From contig NC_073302.1 in assembly GCF_027595985.1 (NCBI RefSeq), positions 10,728,966 through 10,792,965 of the forward strand: a DNA stretch of 64,000 bases, written 5' to 3'. Below the pieces are notes generated by a model. It was given only the letters and a program-made list of their open reading frames with translations. It did no database searches and was not told the origin of the DNA. This DNA is from Sorex araneus (taxonomy: Eukaryota > Chordata > Mammalia > Eulipotyphla > Soricidae). Made by a program: the position numbers and the translations under genes. This document shows positions 34,876 through 47,050 of this stretch, piece by piece (the stretch's first letter is position 1; each line of letters begins with the position of its first letter).

Positions 34876-35663
34876 TATAAAATGCATATATATACAAAAG
34901 AATAAGGAATCTTTTATACAAGAATATATGTTCTGAGAGCTCCGATAAACCTGTTTACATGCACACACATCTCAGAGAGGTTGGTATTCTCATGTCCCAC
35001 TCTGCTGACATAACACAGGTTTACCTGTTTATTACCCAGACTGACAGCTAAAGAAATTGTTGATGATAGAAAGACTTACAGAAATTATGTTTTCAATTTT
35101 ACATTATTCTGAATTTCCATATAAAACTGTAATGTTTACTTTGCATTTGCTCTTAAGTATGTATTTATACCCTTCCTCAGAATCTCGGAATTGTCATCAG
35201 ATACCTTTTTATCAGTTCATCCCCACCCAAGAATAACTGCGATTCCCCATCTCCTCAGAACTGGAGGTAGCCCCTACAGTAATTGTACAGTTTGGTATAA
35301 ATTCACTTTTTATTATATAAGTTTCAGGACGCAATTTTGAAAACTTTCTGTTTCTATAATATTTCAGTTACTTCTTCAAATTAATTCTCACAGCAGTGTC
35401 AGAAATGTTTTCTGTCTTGACCCAGGTGGCTGCTTAATGTATGCTTTACATGTCTAGAAATTAAACTTGATATGCTTTTTAGGTTTATGCACTTTCTTTA
35501 TAATCTGATACAACAGTATAAAGATGAATTAGGAAGGAATTAGAGCAATCCATAACTTTCTGATTGAAAGGTTATTATGAAATATATACATACATATATG
35601 CAAATTACATAAATAATGGAACTTTTGTATGTTATGATAGACATATGTGACATGTAAAATATA
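34876..35663. other. 3' flank of OR2, no feature seen
   Basis: Inverse of 17153-17957. AT-rich, without open frame or recognised repeat. Confidence 0.5.
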
Positions 35664-35960
35664 AAAATCATCGTCATCATCATCATTATCATCCCGTTGA
35701 TTGTCGATTTTCTCTAGTGGTCTAAGTAACGTCTCCATTTGTCCTAGCCCTGAGATTTTAGAAGCCTCTCTTTACTCGTCCTTCTCAACAGTGCCGCATC
35801 AAAGGCTCTTTCAGAGTCAGGGGAATGAGACCCATCATTTTTACTGGTTTGGGCATATGAATAAGTCATGGGGAGCTTGCCAGGCTCTCGCATGCGGGCA
35901 GGAAATTCTCGGTAGCTTGCCACATTTTCGAGTGGGAGAACTAGGGTAGAAGATGCCACA
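35664..35960 (-). mobile_element. Long-form shrew SINE with (ATC)n end (O2)
   Basis: Inverse copy of 16850-17152: trinucleotide run at 35668-35693, CATCCCGTTGATTGTCGATT, AGTAACGTCTCCAT, and the GGTAGCTTGCCACATTTTCG box near 35911-35930. Confidence 0.75.
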
Positions 35961-36944
35961 TGCTTCTGGAAGCTTGGTTTTATAGTCTCTGGATGTTGGC
36001 CATTGATAGGGTTACATGGTGCCAGGGGAAGCTTCTGGGTGTGACTGCCTAACTAGTGGAATTTCGCTTTTATAAAATGGAATCAAAGATGATTAGAAGA
36101 TTTTCAGTTAGGAAAGACAGTGGAGGAGCACTGTACCAAAACTCATACTTAATTGCATTCCTTAAAAAAATTTTGCTATTATATACTTAGTGTACTATTG
36201 ATCTAAAATAGTTATGTCTAAAAGTATTCTCTGAAGACATTTCTTAACACTGAAGTTACATCTCCACATTTCTCCACGAATACTACTAATAGTATCTCAT
36301 CCAAGAGCACATGATTTCAATACTGACCTTTGTTTTATGTTTTATGAGATAAAATAATGCACACAAATAAATTGTAGACACATATTGAGTATATTTATGC
36401 ATTAAAATGTAAAGACATAAATAACAGGTCTCTATATCATTTATACATAGATAAAAAATGAATCCCATGGTAAGGTGACCAAATGTTTTTATTTATCCTA
36501 CTTGATTGCTTTTCTTTCCTTACTGATAACTGCCGAATTTCCCTTTCATTCTATGTCATTTAAACCAAAGTTCTCTCTCTTTTTGCATCACTATCAAATG
36601 TTAATAGGGATACCCTTCCAAATCCATCACTCCAAACTATGCTAGTTTACACAAATGTTAGTAAAAATTAAGACTATGGCCTGAGTTACCAAGGCCAATC
36701 TGAGCTTTTAAGAATCAATTCTGCAAGAATAAATAAGGGCAAATTTTTAATGGACATGTATGGGACAAAACAGTGTAATGATGCTATATGCACTAGTAAT
36801 GAATATAAAGATAAAATATAGTCTAGAGTGAAAACATTTTAATTAAAAATTCCTTATTTATGACATTTTAACAACACTTAGATCTCAAAAAGAGCTCCTA
36901 GGAGCACAACAATCACAAAACAATGTGATTTTAAATGTGTTTCT
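35961..36944. repeat. Module O2, no gene
   Basis: Inverse of 15959-16849 plus the empty target of the O1-specific L1 (36845-36859). Only one arm of the O1 hairpin is present (about 36140-36165). Confidence 0.65.
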
Positions 36945-37130
36945 CTCTGTTCAGAGCAATGTTACGGTGAGTGGAGAGCTTGGTTTGCATGTATCTGACC
37001 TGGGTTTGATTCCCAGACAGACTACAATATCCCAAACACTACCTGGAATTATCACAATGCACAGAGTCGAGAGTAAGTCTTTACCATAGCTGGGTGTACC
37101 AAAAGCAAACAGAGTGAGGGAGAGAGTGAG
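36945..37130 (+). mobile_element. Old tRNA-derived SINE (O2, third)
   Basis: Inverse counterpart of 13310-13495, with GACCTGGGTTTGATTCCC (36997-37014) as the B-box-like segment in sense orientation. Confidence 0.6.
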
Positions 37131-37724
37131 AGAGAGGCAAGCCATATTCTATTTTCAACAAACAACAACAGTTCTATTAAAAATTATAGACTAGGTGAAA
37201 GGTGAAAGGTGAAAACTAAAAAATCTACAAAGTGAATGATAATGACAGAAAAGCCAAAGAAGCTACATCATAAGATAAACTTTCAGTACAATATGGTAGC
37301 AAGAGAAAGTTATGAAAACCAGGTAATTATATATATGGAAATTCATCAACATATATTTTATTAAATATATGTAACCGTTATAGGAACACAAAATTAAATA
37401 AACCATTATTGACCTACATTGAGAGGAATATTTATTCTATTACAAAAACAGAAAGTTTTAAATGAATTTACAACAACGGATGAATGATCATAAGAAACTT
37501 AAAAAGGAAATAATGGTCTTACTAGTGCATTAAAGAGATCTTAATCATATATGGATAGACTATTAAGGCAGAACATTTCATCAATAAATGGTACTTTGGT
37601 GGTGGGCAAGGCATGATAAACTTTTCTCTGAAATAATGTCATGTAAGCATATAAGAGTTTATTCTCTTGCTACCAAGGTTATGTCAATAAGTTTGTGTTT
37701 TAAAAGCAACAGACTAGGGACCAG

Positions 37725-37870
37725 ACTGGTAGTACAGCTGATTAGGTGCTTGCCTTCATGCAGCTGAGCTGGGTTCAATGCCCAGCACTCCTAATGATCC
37801 ACTGAGCACCAACAAGATTGATTCCTGAGTTCTCAGCCTAGGATTAACCCCTGAACATTACTTGTGCGTC
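37725..37870 (+). mobile_element. Old tRNA-derived SINE (O2, second)
   Basis: Inverse counterpart of 12560-12715; GAGCTGGGTTCAATGCCC (about 37767-37784) is the B-box-like segment. Confidence 0.55.
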
Positions 37871-37899
37871 CCCCAAATGAAAACAAATATAAACAACTG

Positions 37900-38085
37900 G
37901 TTGGCATAAGAGAATAGAGAGAGGGGTAGGCACTTCCTTTGCAGATAGCTGACCCAGGTTTGATCCCTGGCCCATATATGATCTCTGAAGTACCACCAGG
38001 AGACACTCCAGAGCACAGATTCAAGAGTAGGCCTGGAGCATCACCTAGTGTAGCCAACTCCATGAGCACAAAAATAAGCACCAGA
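37900..38085 (+). mobile_element. Old tRNA-derived SINE (O2, first)
   Basis: Inverse counterpart of 12345-12525; GACCCAGGTTTGATCCCTGG (about 37950-37969) is the B-box-like segment. Confidence 0.6.
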
Positions 38086-38492
38086 ATAAACTGTCTTTTC
38101 ATGGGTTTATGGAATAGTCACCAAGATAAAGCCTATGATGGGACACAAAAAAATTCTCAACAATTAAGAAAAGTGGAATTCAATCAGATAAATTTTCTGT
38201 ACTGATGAAACCACGAATCAATCATAAAAGTTTGGTTAATATATCAAAATTGTGGAGATGATATAACATGGTCCTGGACATGTATTAACTTGATTAAAAT
38301 ACATTGAGAAATTAAAAATATGCAAAAGCAAAGGAAAGTGAATGGATTGTGTCCTTAATATCTTGGGAAAATTTGCTAGGTACATGACAGGGACCTGGGA
38401 GAGCCTCTTCAACAAACGGGACAACAGGATGGATGCATTTATAAAAATTAAAAAGAATATGAATCACTCTCTACCATGCAGACAACTATCTT

Positions 38493-41400
38493 TTTAAATT
38501 TTTAATTAGTGAATCACTGTGAGCGTACAGTTACAGATTTATACATTTTTGTGCTCATGTTTCCCTCACACAAAGTTCGAGAACCCATCCCTTTACCAGA
38601 GCCCATTCTCCACCACCAGTAAACCCAGAATCCCTCCTACCCTTTCCAATCCCATCTCCACACAGCCCACCCTGCCACTGTGGCAGGGTATTCCCTTCTG
38701 ATCTCTCTCTCTAACTAGCCGTTGTGGTATGCAATAAAGGTGTTGAGTGGCCACTGTGTTCAGTCTCTAGTCCACATTCAGCCCGCATCACACTTCCCCC
38801 ACATGGCCTACGACCACATTATAGTTGGTGATCCCTTCTCTGAATTGCCCTCTCCCCAGAATGTGAGGTCAGCTTATAAGCCATGGACTAAACCTCCTGG
38901 TACTTATTTCTACAATTCTTGGGTGTTAGTCTCCTACTTTGTTATTCTATATTCCACAGATGAGTGCAATCTTTCTATGTCTGTCTCTCTCTTTCTGACT
39001 CATTTCTCTCAGCATGATACTTTCCATGCCAATCCACTTATATGCAAAACTCATGATCTCCTTTTTTCTAACAGCTGCATAGTATTCCATTGTATAGATG
39101 TAACAAAGTTTCTTCAACCAGTCATCTGTTCTAGGGCACTCGGGTTTTTACCAGATTCTGGCTATTGTAAACAGTGCTGCAATGAATTTATAAGTGCAGA
39201 TGTCATTTCGACTATACTTTTTTACTTTTCTGGGATATGTTCCGAGCAGTTGTATTGCTGGGTCAAGTGGGAGCTCAATATCTAATTTTTTGAGAATCAA
39301 CCATGTTGTTTTCCAAAAGGGCTGAACCAGTCGACATTCCCACCAGCAGTGTAGAAGGGTCCCTTTCTCCCTACATCCTCTCCAACAGCAGTTGCTTTTG
39401 TTCTTTCGGATGTGTGCTAATCTCTGTGGTGTGAGGTGGTATCTCATGGTTGTTTTGATCTGCATCTCCCTGATGATTAGTGATGTAGAGCAGTTTTTCA
39501 TGTGCCTTTTGGCCATTCGTGTCTCTTCCTTGGGAAACTTTCTGTTCATTTGTTCACAACATTTTCTGATGGGGTTGGATCTTTTCTTTTTAAGAGTTCA
39601 ACCAGTGCTTTATATAACATTGATATCAACACCTTATCTGATGGGTATTGTGTAAATAACCTTTCCCATTCTGTAGATAGTCTTTGTATTCTGATCACTG
39701 TATCTTTTGCGGTGCAGAACCTTTTTAGTTTAATGTAGTCCCATTTGTTGATCTCTGTTTCCTCTTGGTTGGTCAGTTGCGTGTCATCTTTGAAGAAACC
39801 ATTAGCTTCAATATCGTGGAGGGTTTGGCCAACCTTGTCTTCAATGTACTTTATGGTTTGTGGTCTGATGTTGAGGTCTTTAATCCATTTTGATCTGACA
39901 TATGTGCATGATGTCAGATTGAGGTCTAAGCCCATTCTTTTGCATGTGGTTGTCCAGTTATGCCAGCACCATTTGTTTAAGAGCCTTTCCTTTTCCACTT
40001 CACATCTCTTGCTGCCTTATCAAAGATTAGATGATCATATATTTGGGGTTGTGTATAGGGATATTCCACCCTGTTCCATTGGTCTACGGCTCTGCCTTTT
40101 TTCCAGTACCAAGCTGTTTTAATTGTTACTGCTTTGTAATAAAGTTTGAGGTTGGGGAGGGTGATGCCGCCCATCGTCTTTTTTCCCAAGAATTGTTTTA
40201 GCTATCCATGGGTGTTTGTTGTTCCATATGAATTTTAGTGTTCCTTGATCTGTTTCTTTGAAGAATGTCATGGGTATCCTTATAGGGATTGCGTTGAATA
40301 TGTATAATGCTCTGGGGAGTATTGCCATTTTGACAACATTGATTCTCCCTATCCATGAGCAGAGTACATGTTTCCGTTTCCTCATGTCCTCTTTTATTTC
40401 ATGGAGCAGCATTTTATAGTTTTCTTTGTAGAGGTCTTTTACTTCTTTGGTTAAGCTGAATCCGAGGTACTTGATTTTCTGGGGCACGATTGTGAATGGG
40501 ATTGCTTTATTCATGTCCCTTTCCTCTGCCTCATTGTTTGTGTATAGGAAGGCTATGGATTTTTGCGTATTGATTTTGTAGCCTGAAACATTACTGTATA
40601 AGTCTATTGTTTCTAACAGTTTCTTAGTAGAGGCTTTAGGATTCTCTAGATATAGTATCATGTAGTCTGCAAATAGTGAGAGTTTGATTTCTTCCTTTCC
40701 TATCTGGATGCCCTTAATCTCTTTTTCTTGTCTAATAGCTATCGCAAGTACTTCCAGTACTACATTGAAGAGGAGTGGTGATAGTGGGCATCCTTGTCTT
40801 GTGCCTGATCTTAGAGGAAAGGCCTTAGTTTTTCCCAGTTGAGGATAATCTTGCCATAGGCTTGTTCTAGAAGGCTTTGACTATCTTGAGGAAAGTTCCT
40901 CCAAACCCCATTTTGGTAAGGTTTTATATCATGAAAGGATGTTGGATTTTGTCAAATGTTTTCTCTGTATCTATTGATATGATCATATGGTTTTTATCTT
41001 TACTTTTGTTGATATGATGGATTATGTTGATTGATTTCCGAATGTTAAACCATCCTTGCATCCCCGGGATGAATCCCACTTGGTCATGATGTATGATCTT
41101 TTTGATGAGTTGTTGGATCCTATTTGCTTATATTTCCTTGAAAATCTTCGCATCGGTGTTCATCATGGATATTGGTCTGTAATTTTCTTTCTAATTGGTG
41201 TCTTTGTTTGCATTTGGTATTAGGGAGATGTGTGCTTCATAGAAACTGTTAGGCAGAGTTCCTATTTTTTCAATTTCCTAGAAAAGTTTGAGGAGAACTG
41301 GCAACAGGTCTTCTTGAAATGTTTGGAAGAATTCACCAGTGAAGAAACCATCTGGGCCTGGGCTTTTGTTTTGGGGGAGATTTTTGATTACAGTTTCAAT

Positions 41401-42699
41401 TTCCTAACATTGATGGGTCTATTCATGTATTTCAAGTCTTCTTTGTTCAGTCTTTGGAGATTGTAGGAATCATGGAATTCATCCATGTCTTTTAGGTTCT
41501 CCTATTTTGTGGTGTATAGACCTTCAAAGTACTCTCCAATAATCTTTTGAAACTCACTGGTTTCTGTTATTATGTCCCCTTTTTCATTTCGGATTCAATT
41601 TATTAGGGTTCTCTCTCTTTCTTTCTTTCTTTGTGAGTCTTGCTAGCGGTTTATCAATCTTATTTATTTTCTCGAAGAACCAGCTCTTTGTTTCGTTGAT
41701 CTTTTGGATTGTTTTTTTGGTTTCGATGTCATTAATTTCTGCTCTAATTTTTGTTATTTCTTTCCTTCGGTCTGCTTTGGGTTCCTTTTTCTGGTCCTTT
41801 TCTAAGGTCTTGAGTCATGAAGTCAAGCTATCTATGTGGGCCCTTTCTTCCTTCCTGAGGAATTCTTGGAGAGCTATAAATTTTCCCCTTACCACGGCTT
41901 TAGCTGCGTCCCATAGGTTTTGGTAACTTGTGTCTTCATTCTCATTTGTTTCTAAGTATCTTTTGATTTCTTTCTTGATTTCCTTCCTGACCCACTCATT
42001 GTTCAACATTGAATCGTTTAATTTCCAGGTTTTTGATTTGATTCTCCGTGTCGGTGTGTGGTTAGCTTCTATCTTCAGTGCATTGTGGTCTGAAAAGATG
42101 GTTGATACAATTTCTATTTTTCTGATTCTATTGAGGTATGTTCTCGGGCCCAGTACATGGTCTATTTTAGAAAATGTTCCGTGTTCACTGGAAAAGAATG
42201 TGTATTCTTCCTTTCTTGGAGTGTAAAGCCCTGTATAGGTCTATTAGGCCTCTCTCTTCAATTTCTTCTTTCAGAGTCAGTGTTTCCTTGTTGAGTCTTG
42301 TTATTGTCAATCTATCTAGGGGCGATAAGGCCGTATTGAAGTCCCTGACTACTATTGTGCTGTTAGTGATGTCCTCTTTGAAGTCTGTTAGGAGTTGTTT
42401 TAAATATTTACCCGGTTGTTCATTAGGAATGTATACGTTTAAGAGTGTGTTTTCTTCCTGTTGTATATATCCCTTGATAAATATAAAATTACCTTGGCTG
42501 TTCCTTGTAATCTTTTTCAACCTTAAATCTATGTTGTCGGATATCAGGATGGCCACTCCAGCTTTTTTAAGGGAGTTGTTTGCTTGCAGGATTGATTTCC
42601 ATCCTTTGACTTTGAGTCTATGTTTACTCTGTTTGTTCAGGTGTGTTTCTTGCAGGCAGCAGAATGTTGGGTTTAATTTACGGATCCATTTTGCCACTC
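38493..42699 (-). mobile_element. 5'-truncated L1 LINE with 16-bp TSD (O2)
   Basis: Minus-strand L1 of about 4.2 kb, cut just after the start of ORF2. It is flanked by TGCAGACAACTATCTT (38477-38492) and TGCAGACAATTATCTT (42700-42715), one mismatch apart. ORF2 pieces are visible at 42185-42697 (endonuclease, IRKLNPTFCCLQETHLNKQS), 40119-40661 (reverse transcriptase) and 39148-39998 (C-terminal). Frameshifts and stops separate them. The 3' junction is shared with the L1 ending at 11930. O3 has no L1 at the equivalent place (about 48565). Confidence 0.9.
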
Positions 42700-42715
42700 T
42701 GCAGACAATTATCTT

Positions 42716-43165
42716 ACATGAACTAAAAACCTTATATTTGATTCAAATCTAGAGAGCAAATCAAGGAAAACATGTTATAACTCTCCCTGATGTTATCTCC
42801 AGAAACAACTTTCTCAAACTATTGGTCAAAAAAATAGAACTAATAACCACAATGGAGAACACATCAGATTATGAATTTTTCCACTCTAAGGGAAATGACT
42901 AGAGGGATGTGGTGAAAAGAGAACCCCTATTCTCTGTTGTGGGGATGTTTGTCAGTCTCTATGGAAATTAATTTTGTTAAATAAGAATAGAACTCCCATG
43001 CAACTGAGCTTCTTGATTTCTATCCCTAAACTATAAAAACACGACTTTAAAAGGATATATGTACATTATAATCATTGCAGTATTTCGTACAATAGCCAAG
43101 ATATGGATTCAGCCCAAATGTCCAACTATTGATGAATGAATCAAGAAGCTATAGTCTACCTTTGG
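42716..43165 (+). mobile_element. Ancient L1 remnant (O2 outer edge)
   Basis: Plus-strand, highly diverged L1 ORF2 C-terminal sequence, recognisable by the CAATAGCCAAGATATGGA phrase near 43092. Inverse of about 47870-48560. Homology between O2 and O3 ends at about 43165. Confidence 0.6.
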
Positions 43166-43690
43166 CTCACATCTCCCAACCCGAGCAGGTCCTCCAAACA
43201 CCCTTTACTTGGTGTTCCCTTCTCTATCTGAGCTGTCTTTTCCCCCAGTAAGTGGGGCTGGCTTCCAAGCCATGGCACAAACCTTCTGGTACTTATCTCT
43301 ACTATTCTTGGGTGTTAGTCTCTGTTCTCTTACTTTATATTCCACAAATAAGTGCAATCTTTCTATGTCTATCCCTCTCTTTCTGACTCATTTAACTTAA
43401 CATGATACTTTCTATGTTGATCCACTTATATGCAAATTTCATGACTTCATCTTTTCTAACAGTTGCATAGTATTCCATTATGTGGATGTAGCAGTTTTAT
43501 TTTTTTAACCAGTCATCTGTTCTTAGGCACTCGGGGTTTTTCCAAATTTTAGCTGTTATAGACAGTGCAGCAATGAACATACAAGTGAAGATGTCATTTC
43601 TTCTATGCTGTTTTGCCTCTCCTGGATATATTCACAGAAGTAGTATTGCTGGGTCAAATGGGAGCTCAATTTCTAAATTTTTGAGAATGA
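43166..43690 (-). mobile_element. L1 3' fragment
   Basis: Minus-strand L1 3' UTR and ORF2 end, with TCTTTCTGACTCATTTAACT near 43379 and GTAGTATTGCTGGGTCAAAT near 43640. Truncated on both sides. Confidence 0.7.
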
Positions 43691-44145
43691 GGCAAAGGAT
43701 TTTACTTAGTTCAAACCTTTGATCCAATATATTTTTATAGACACAGACCAATAAGGAAGGTAATTTAATTCAAATAATTTAATCAAATGACTAATTCTAC
43801 AATTTTAATGCATAAAGGGAACTAAAAAAGAAATTATCTAGAAAACAATAATAAATAATTTTTCTACCAGCTTTAGCTATAATATATTTGGGGTTTTTTT
43901 AATCATGGACAAAATTTGTCAGTGAAGCCATTTATTCTGAAATTTTCCTGCAAGAATATTTTAAATTTCTTCAATGGTTACAGAATTATCGAGTTAATTA
44001 TATCACATTCTATTATTCTAATTTTCCTTTATGATCTTATTTGTAAATAGTTCACACCAGAAGCTGCAGGTTTTTTGAATAGTTGAAAACTTTTAGCTAT
44101 TTTTATATCGCTTAAAGTTTATTGGATTATGATTTTCAAATTAAC
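43691..44145 (-). mobile_element. Very old L1 remnant and AT-rich DNA
   Basis: From about 43900 the phrase AAATTTGTCAGTGAAGCCAT resembles the minus strand of an L1 reverse-transcriptase region. The first 200 bases (43691-43890) show nothing I recognise. Confidence 0.4.
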
Positions 44146-44903
44146 TCAGAGTTGAATTTTAGACACACAATATTTCAGGATCAATCCCACTGATATTGCC
44201 AACATCCCTCCACCAGTTTTCCTAGCGTCTGCCCATGGCCCCGCATCCCAGCCTGTGATCTTGATAGACACCTTTTTAAGATCACTTGTTAAATTGTGGG
44301 CCTTAACACCACTAATGTACCTGAATCCCCTTGAACTCTGCCTTCCCATCCTTCGCACTTATTCCCCCATCCTTCCACTCTATTTCTTTTCTTCCCTCTC
44401 TATTCTGTGTCCAAAGTGATCTAGGCAGTCCCCCTTGAAACTATTGCATTTTTATCTCGTTATTCTAGATACCACTAATCTAGATACAACTTAAAAGTGA
44501 TATCATCCCGTGTTCATATTTCTTCTTCTGGCTTACTTCATCTCACAGGGTATCTTCCAGTTCCATCCATTTTGCAGCAAATTGCATGATTTCATCATTC
44601 CTTGCAGCGGTGTATTCCATTGTTGGAATATACCACATTCCAATATACCATGTGGAATGTGGTATATTCCATATACCACATCTTCACGATCCGATCCACT
44701 TATTTGTTATTGGAATCTATGTTGATCCCAAATCCTAGCTATTGTACAGAGTGTTGCAATGAATAAAAATGAGCATGCATTCTTTTGAATGAATGTTTTT
44801 CTATCCTGGGGAATTAAAACACAAAGTGGAACTGCTGGATGATGACCATTCACTTCTGACTTTACTGAGAAACCTACATACTGTTTTCCATAACATTCCC
44901 ACC
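44146..44903 (-). mobile_element. Ancient L1 3' part, target of the PRAME retrocopy
   Basis: Diverged minus-strand L1 3' UTR and ORF2 end (GATATCATCCCGTG, then CTTCATCTCACAGGGTATCT, near 44499-44555), running to ACATTCCCACC at 44893-44903. It resumes at 46285 on the other side of the retrocopy. Confidence 0.6.
44625..44670. repeat. Perfect 18-bp inverted repeat, 10-base loop
   Basis: GGAATATACCACATTCCA (44625-44642) and its exact reverse complement (44653-44670) surround a 10-base loop, inside old L1 whose usual sequence has one copy of this motif. Confidence 0.9.
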
Positions 44904-44917
44904 AAGAGTGGATGAGG

Positions 44918-46270
44918 AACCACTCCAGATCTCTACTGAAGAACTGAAGCCTGAGCACCACGCCCGAGGCCACATGTCTCTGCTGTCATCCTTTCTGGAA
45001 AAGATTCATTCTAGACCCTGTGACCCGCCTAGTCTCCTGCAACTGGTAATGCGGAGTCTGTTGGCCGAGGAAGCCCAGATCATCAGCGCTCTGCAGGACC
45101 TGCCCGTGGCGCTCCTCCCACAGCTGTTCCTGGAGGCCTATGCCCGGAGATACAAGGCAGCCCTGAAGGTCATGGTGCAGGACTGGCCCTTCCGCTGTCT
45201 TCCTCTGGGCTGCTTCATTGAAGACTTGCTGACTGAGTATTTCAGGATCAATGCTGTGTTGGATGGACTTGATGCTTTGCTCACCCAGAAGGTTCGCTCC
45301 AGGTGCCTGAGGACCTCTTTGGAGACCTTGTCCCTCACGGAGTGTCCACTTCTAGAACAAGACATGACACATCTGTGCCAGTGCGCCAACCTCACCCAGC
45401 TGAAGGAGCTGAGTCTGAGAGGCACCAGCCTGAGCCTGGTGAGGGAGCCCCTGCGCATGCTGCCGGAGAACTGTGCGCCCACCCTGCAGGACCTGGATTT
45501 AGGAATATGTGGGCTCCAGGACTCCCACCTGGAGGCCATCCTGCCTGCGCTGAAACTCTGCTCCCAGCTCAGCGTCCTGAGCTTTTATGGGAATAGCGTG
45601 TCCATGGCCACCCTGGTCCAGATGCTGCACCACCTGGCCGGGCTGCCCCACTTAACGCTGGAGGTCTATCCGGCCCCGCAGGAGAGCTACATTGCTCCGA
45701 ACACGCTCCACCAAAGGACCTTTGATCTGCTTTGCGCAGAGCTGAGGGGGGTTCTCAGGGACTTAGGAAAGCCCAGGTCCATCCTTCTCAGCACCATGTC
45801 CTGTTCTTGCTGTGGCAAGATTATGTTCCACAACTGTGAGCCCATGTTGTTCCCTGTCTCCTGCTACAATGGTCTGATTCAAAAAATTTCATTTCCAAAT
45901 TGAGAAAGAGGAAAGAGTGACCCGGTGTCTATCCAGGGACGCAAATTGTGGTCTGAAGGGAGGTTCAGGAGATGGTCAAAGCTGGGATGCGTAGCTGGTA
46001 TCTTTGTATTTTTACTGGGGAACAATGAGGTATCCGGGAACTTGTCTCTAGAATCAGACGTAATATCAGAATTATTGAGACATTTTATCCTTTGGGGTAG
46101 ATGTGAGTGTTCTTAATGTAGACGTTTTGTAGACGGTCAGAAATGAAGAGATCTGGGTCTGGGGCTGGGACCCAGCGGAGCACACAGCTGACATCTGAAG
46201 ACCAGTGTTCCAACCCCGATAGTACAGAAATAAATGGAACTTCAAAGGACCCCCCTGCCAAAAAAAAAAA
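44918..46270 (+). mobile_element. PRAME-family processed retrocopy
   Basis: The insert is bounded by the 14-bp direct repeat AAGAGTGGATGAGG (44904-44917 and 46271-46284). It has a coding part without introns, a 3' UTR, an AATAAA at 46229-46234 and an A-run from 46260. All marks of LINE-mediated retroposition are present. The host site is an old minus-strand L1, which reads on across the duplication. Confidence 0.95.
44974..45903 (+). CDS. PRAME-like protein lacking the central exon (retrogene candidate)
   Basis: PRAME proteins are leucine-rich-repeat factors, several acting as substrate receptors of cullin-2 ubiquitin ligases and expressed in germ line and tumours. The open frame of 309 codons starts at the first ATG. 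Residues about 25-105 match the first PRAME exon (SLLAEEAQIISALQDLPVAL, VMVQDWPFRCLPLGC, AVLDGLDALLTQKVRSR). It then passes directly to the last exon (RTSLETLSLTECPL at about 109, LYPAPQESY-type motif VYPAPQESY near 230). About 190 residues encoded by the middle exon in relatives, with several repeats, are absent. The join falls where the introns normally lie, so an exon-skipped mRNA was probably copied. The C-terminus (CSCCGKIMFHNCEPMLFP) is PRAME-like, with a 10-residue extension. No stop or shift is present. Expression is unknown. Confidence 0.85.
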   Translation: MSLLSSFLEKIHSRPCDPPSLLQLVMRSLLAEEAQIISALQDLPVALLPQLFLEAYARRYKAALKVMVQDWPFRCLPLGCFIEDLLTEYFRINAVLDGLDALLTQKVRSRCLRTSLETLSLTECPLLEQDMTHLCQCANLTQLKELSLRGTSLSLVREPLRMLPENCAPTLQDLDLGICGLQDSHLEAILPALKLCSQLSVLSFYGNSVSMATLVQMLHHLAGLPHLTLEVYPAPQESYIAPNTLHQRTFDLLCAELRGVLRDLGKPRSILLSTMSCSCCGKIMFHNCEPMLFPVSCYNGLIQKISFPN

Positions 46271-46284
46271 AAGAGTGGATGAGG

Positions 46285-46500
46285 GTTCTTTTTTCACTAC
46301 ATTCCTGCCAACACAGATTGTTCCCAGTATTTTTGAAACAAGCCATTTTTACTGGTTTAAGACGATATCTCATTGTCATGCTGACTTGAATTTCCCTAAT
46401 AATAAGTGATGATACATAGATTATTATGTGCCTGTCGGACATTTGTTGGCCCCTTTCTAAGAAGTTTATTCCCATTTTATTCCATTTTTAAATGAGGTTC
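46285..46500 (-). mobile_element. Ancient L1, continuation beyond the retrocopy
   Basis: Minus-strand L1 with GACGATATCTCATTGTCATG near 46362 and the TGATACATAGATTA-type segment after it; homologous in position to the L1 strings near 25290-25400. Confidence 0.6.
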
Positions 46501-46945
46501 TTAGATTCCCTATTACTTGAGCACTAACCTACTGAGTTGTTTCTAAAAGACTGCTGCTAATAAAATATCTGCTGTTCATGTTATTTTCCTTATCATGCTG
46601 TTGTTATTCAAGTGTGCCCAGAACATTGTCAGCTATTTATTAGGTTGGGTTAACTGAAAGTTAAGGCTGTCAACTGTTTGAGAAATTGGCTGTCACATCC
46701 CACCTGCCTCTAATAGAAGAGGTGTATGGTAGTAATGGTTTCACAAGGATGCTGGTGTGTCCCTAAGGTTTTGGATTAGGGGGATATATTGATGGCTGAC
46801 AGGGCCAATCCCTGTCCTAAGGGTGGATGCAGTGGCATAGGAAAGAAGGTGGGGTCACCAGGCTTGCACGCAAGTGGCTGTTGGGATTTCAGGGCAGGGA
46901 AGAGCAGGTCTGGCTCCAAAGGAACCCACTTAGGTTTAGGAGATA
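46501..46945. other. No feature recognised
   Basis: Mixed-composition DNA without recognised repeat or credible frame. The minus-strand frame at 46776-47024 (82 codons) has no family resemblance and overlaps the SINE tail. Confidence 0.4.
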
Positions 46946-47050
46946 AACTGATATGCCAAAAACAGTAACAAGAAATCTCACTTGGAGAAGTTACTGGTGC
47001 CCGCTTGAGCAAATTGAATAGCAACGGGATGACAGTGACAGTGATACAGT
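46946..47050 (+). mobile_element. Shrew SINE 3' part with GACAGTGACAGTGA tail
   Basis: Contains ATATGCCAAAAACAGTAACA, then GTGCCCGCTTGAGCAAATTG and ends GCAACGGGATGACAGTGACA. This is the clearest copy of the SINE tail in the window and the reference for comparison with the RTE tail. Confidence 0.8.

Noticed and set aside
33400-36700. Possible artefactual assembly duplication of the OR region
   Set aside because: The arms differ by substitutions, indels and a copy-specific L1 with TSD, so they are real paralogues and not a mirrored assembly error.
44908-44973. 22-codon extension of the PRAME-like frame
   Set aside because: It starts at GTG inside the target-site duplication, so it cannot be part of the original mRNA coding sequence.
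45138-45539. 133-codon minus-strand frame
   Set aside because: It is the antisense of the PRAME-like coding sequence.
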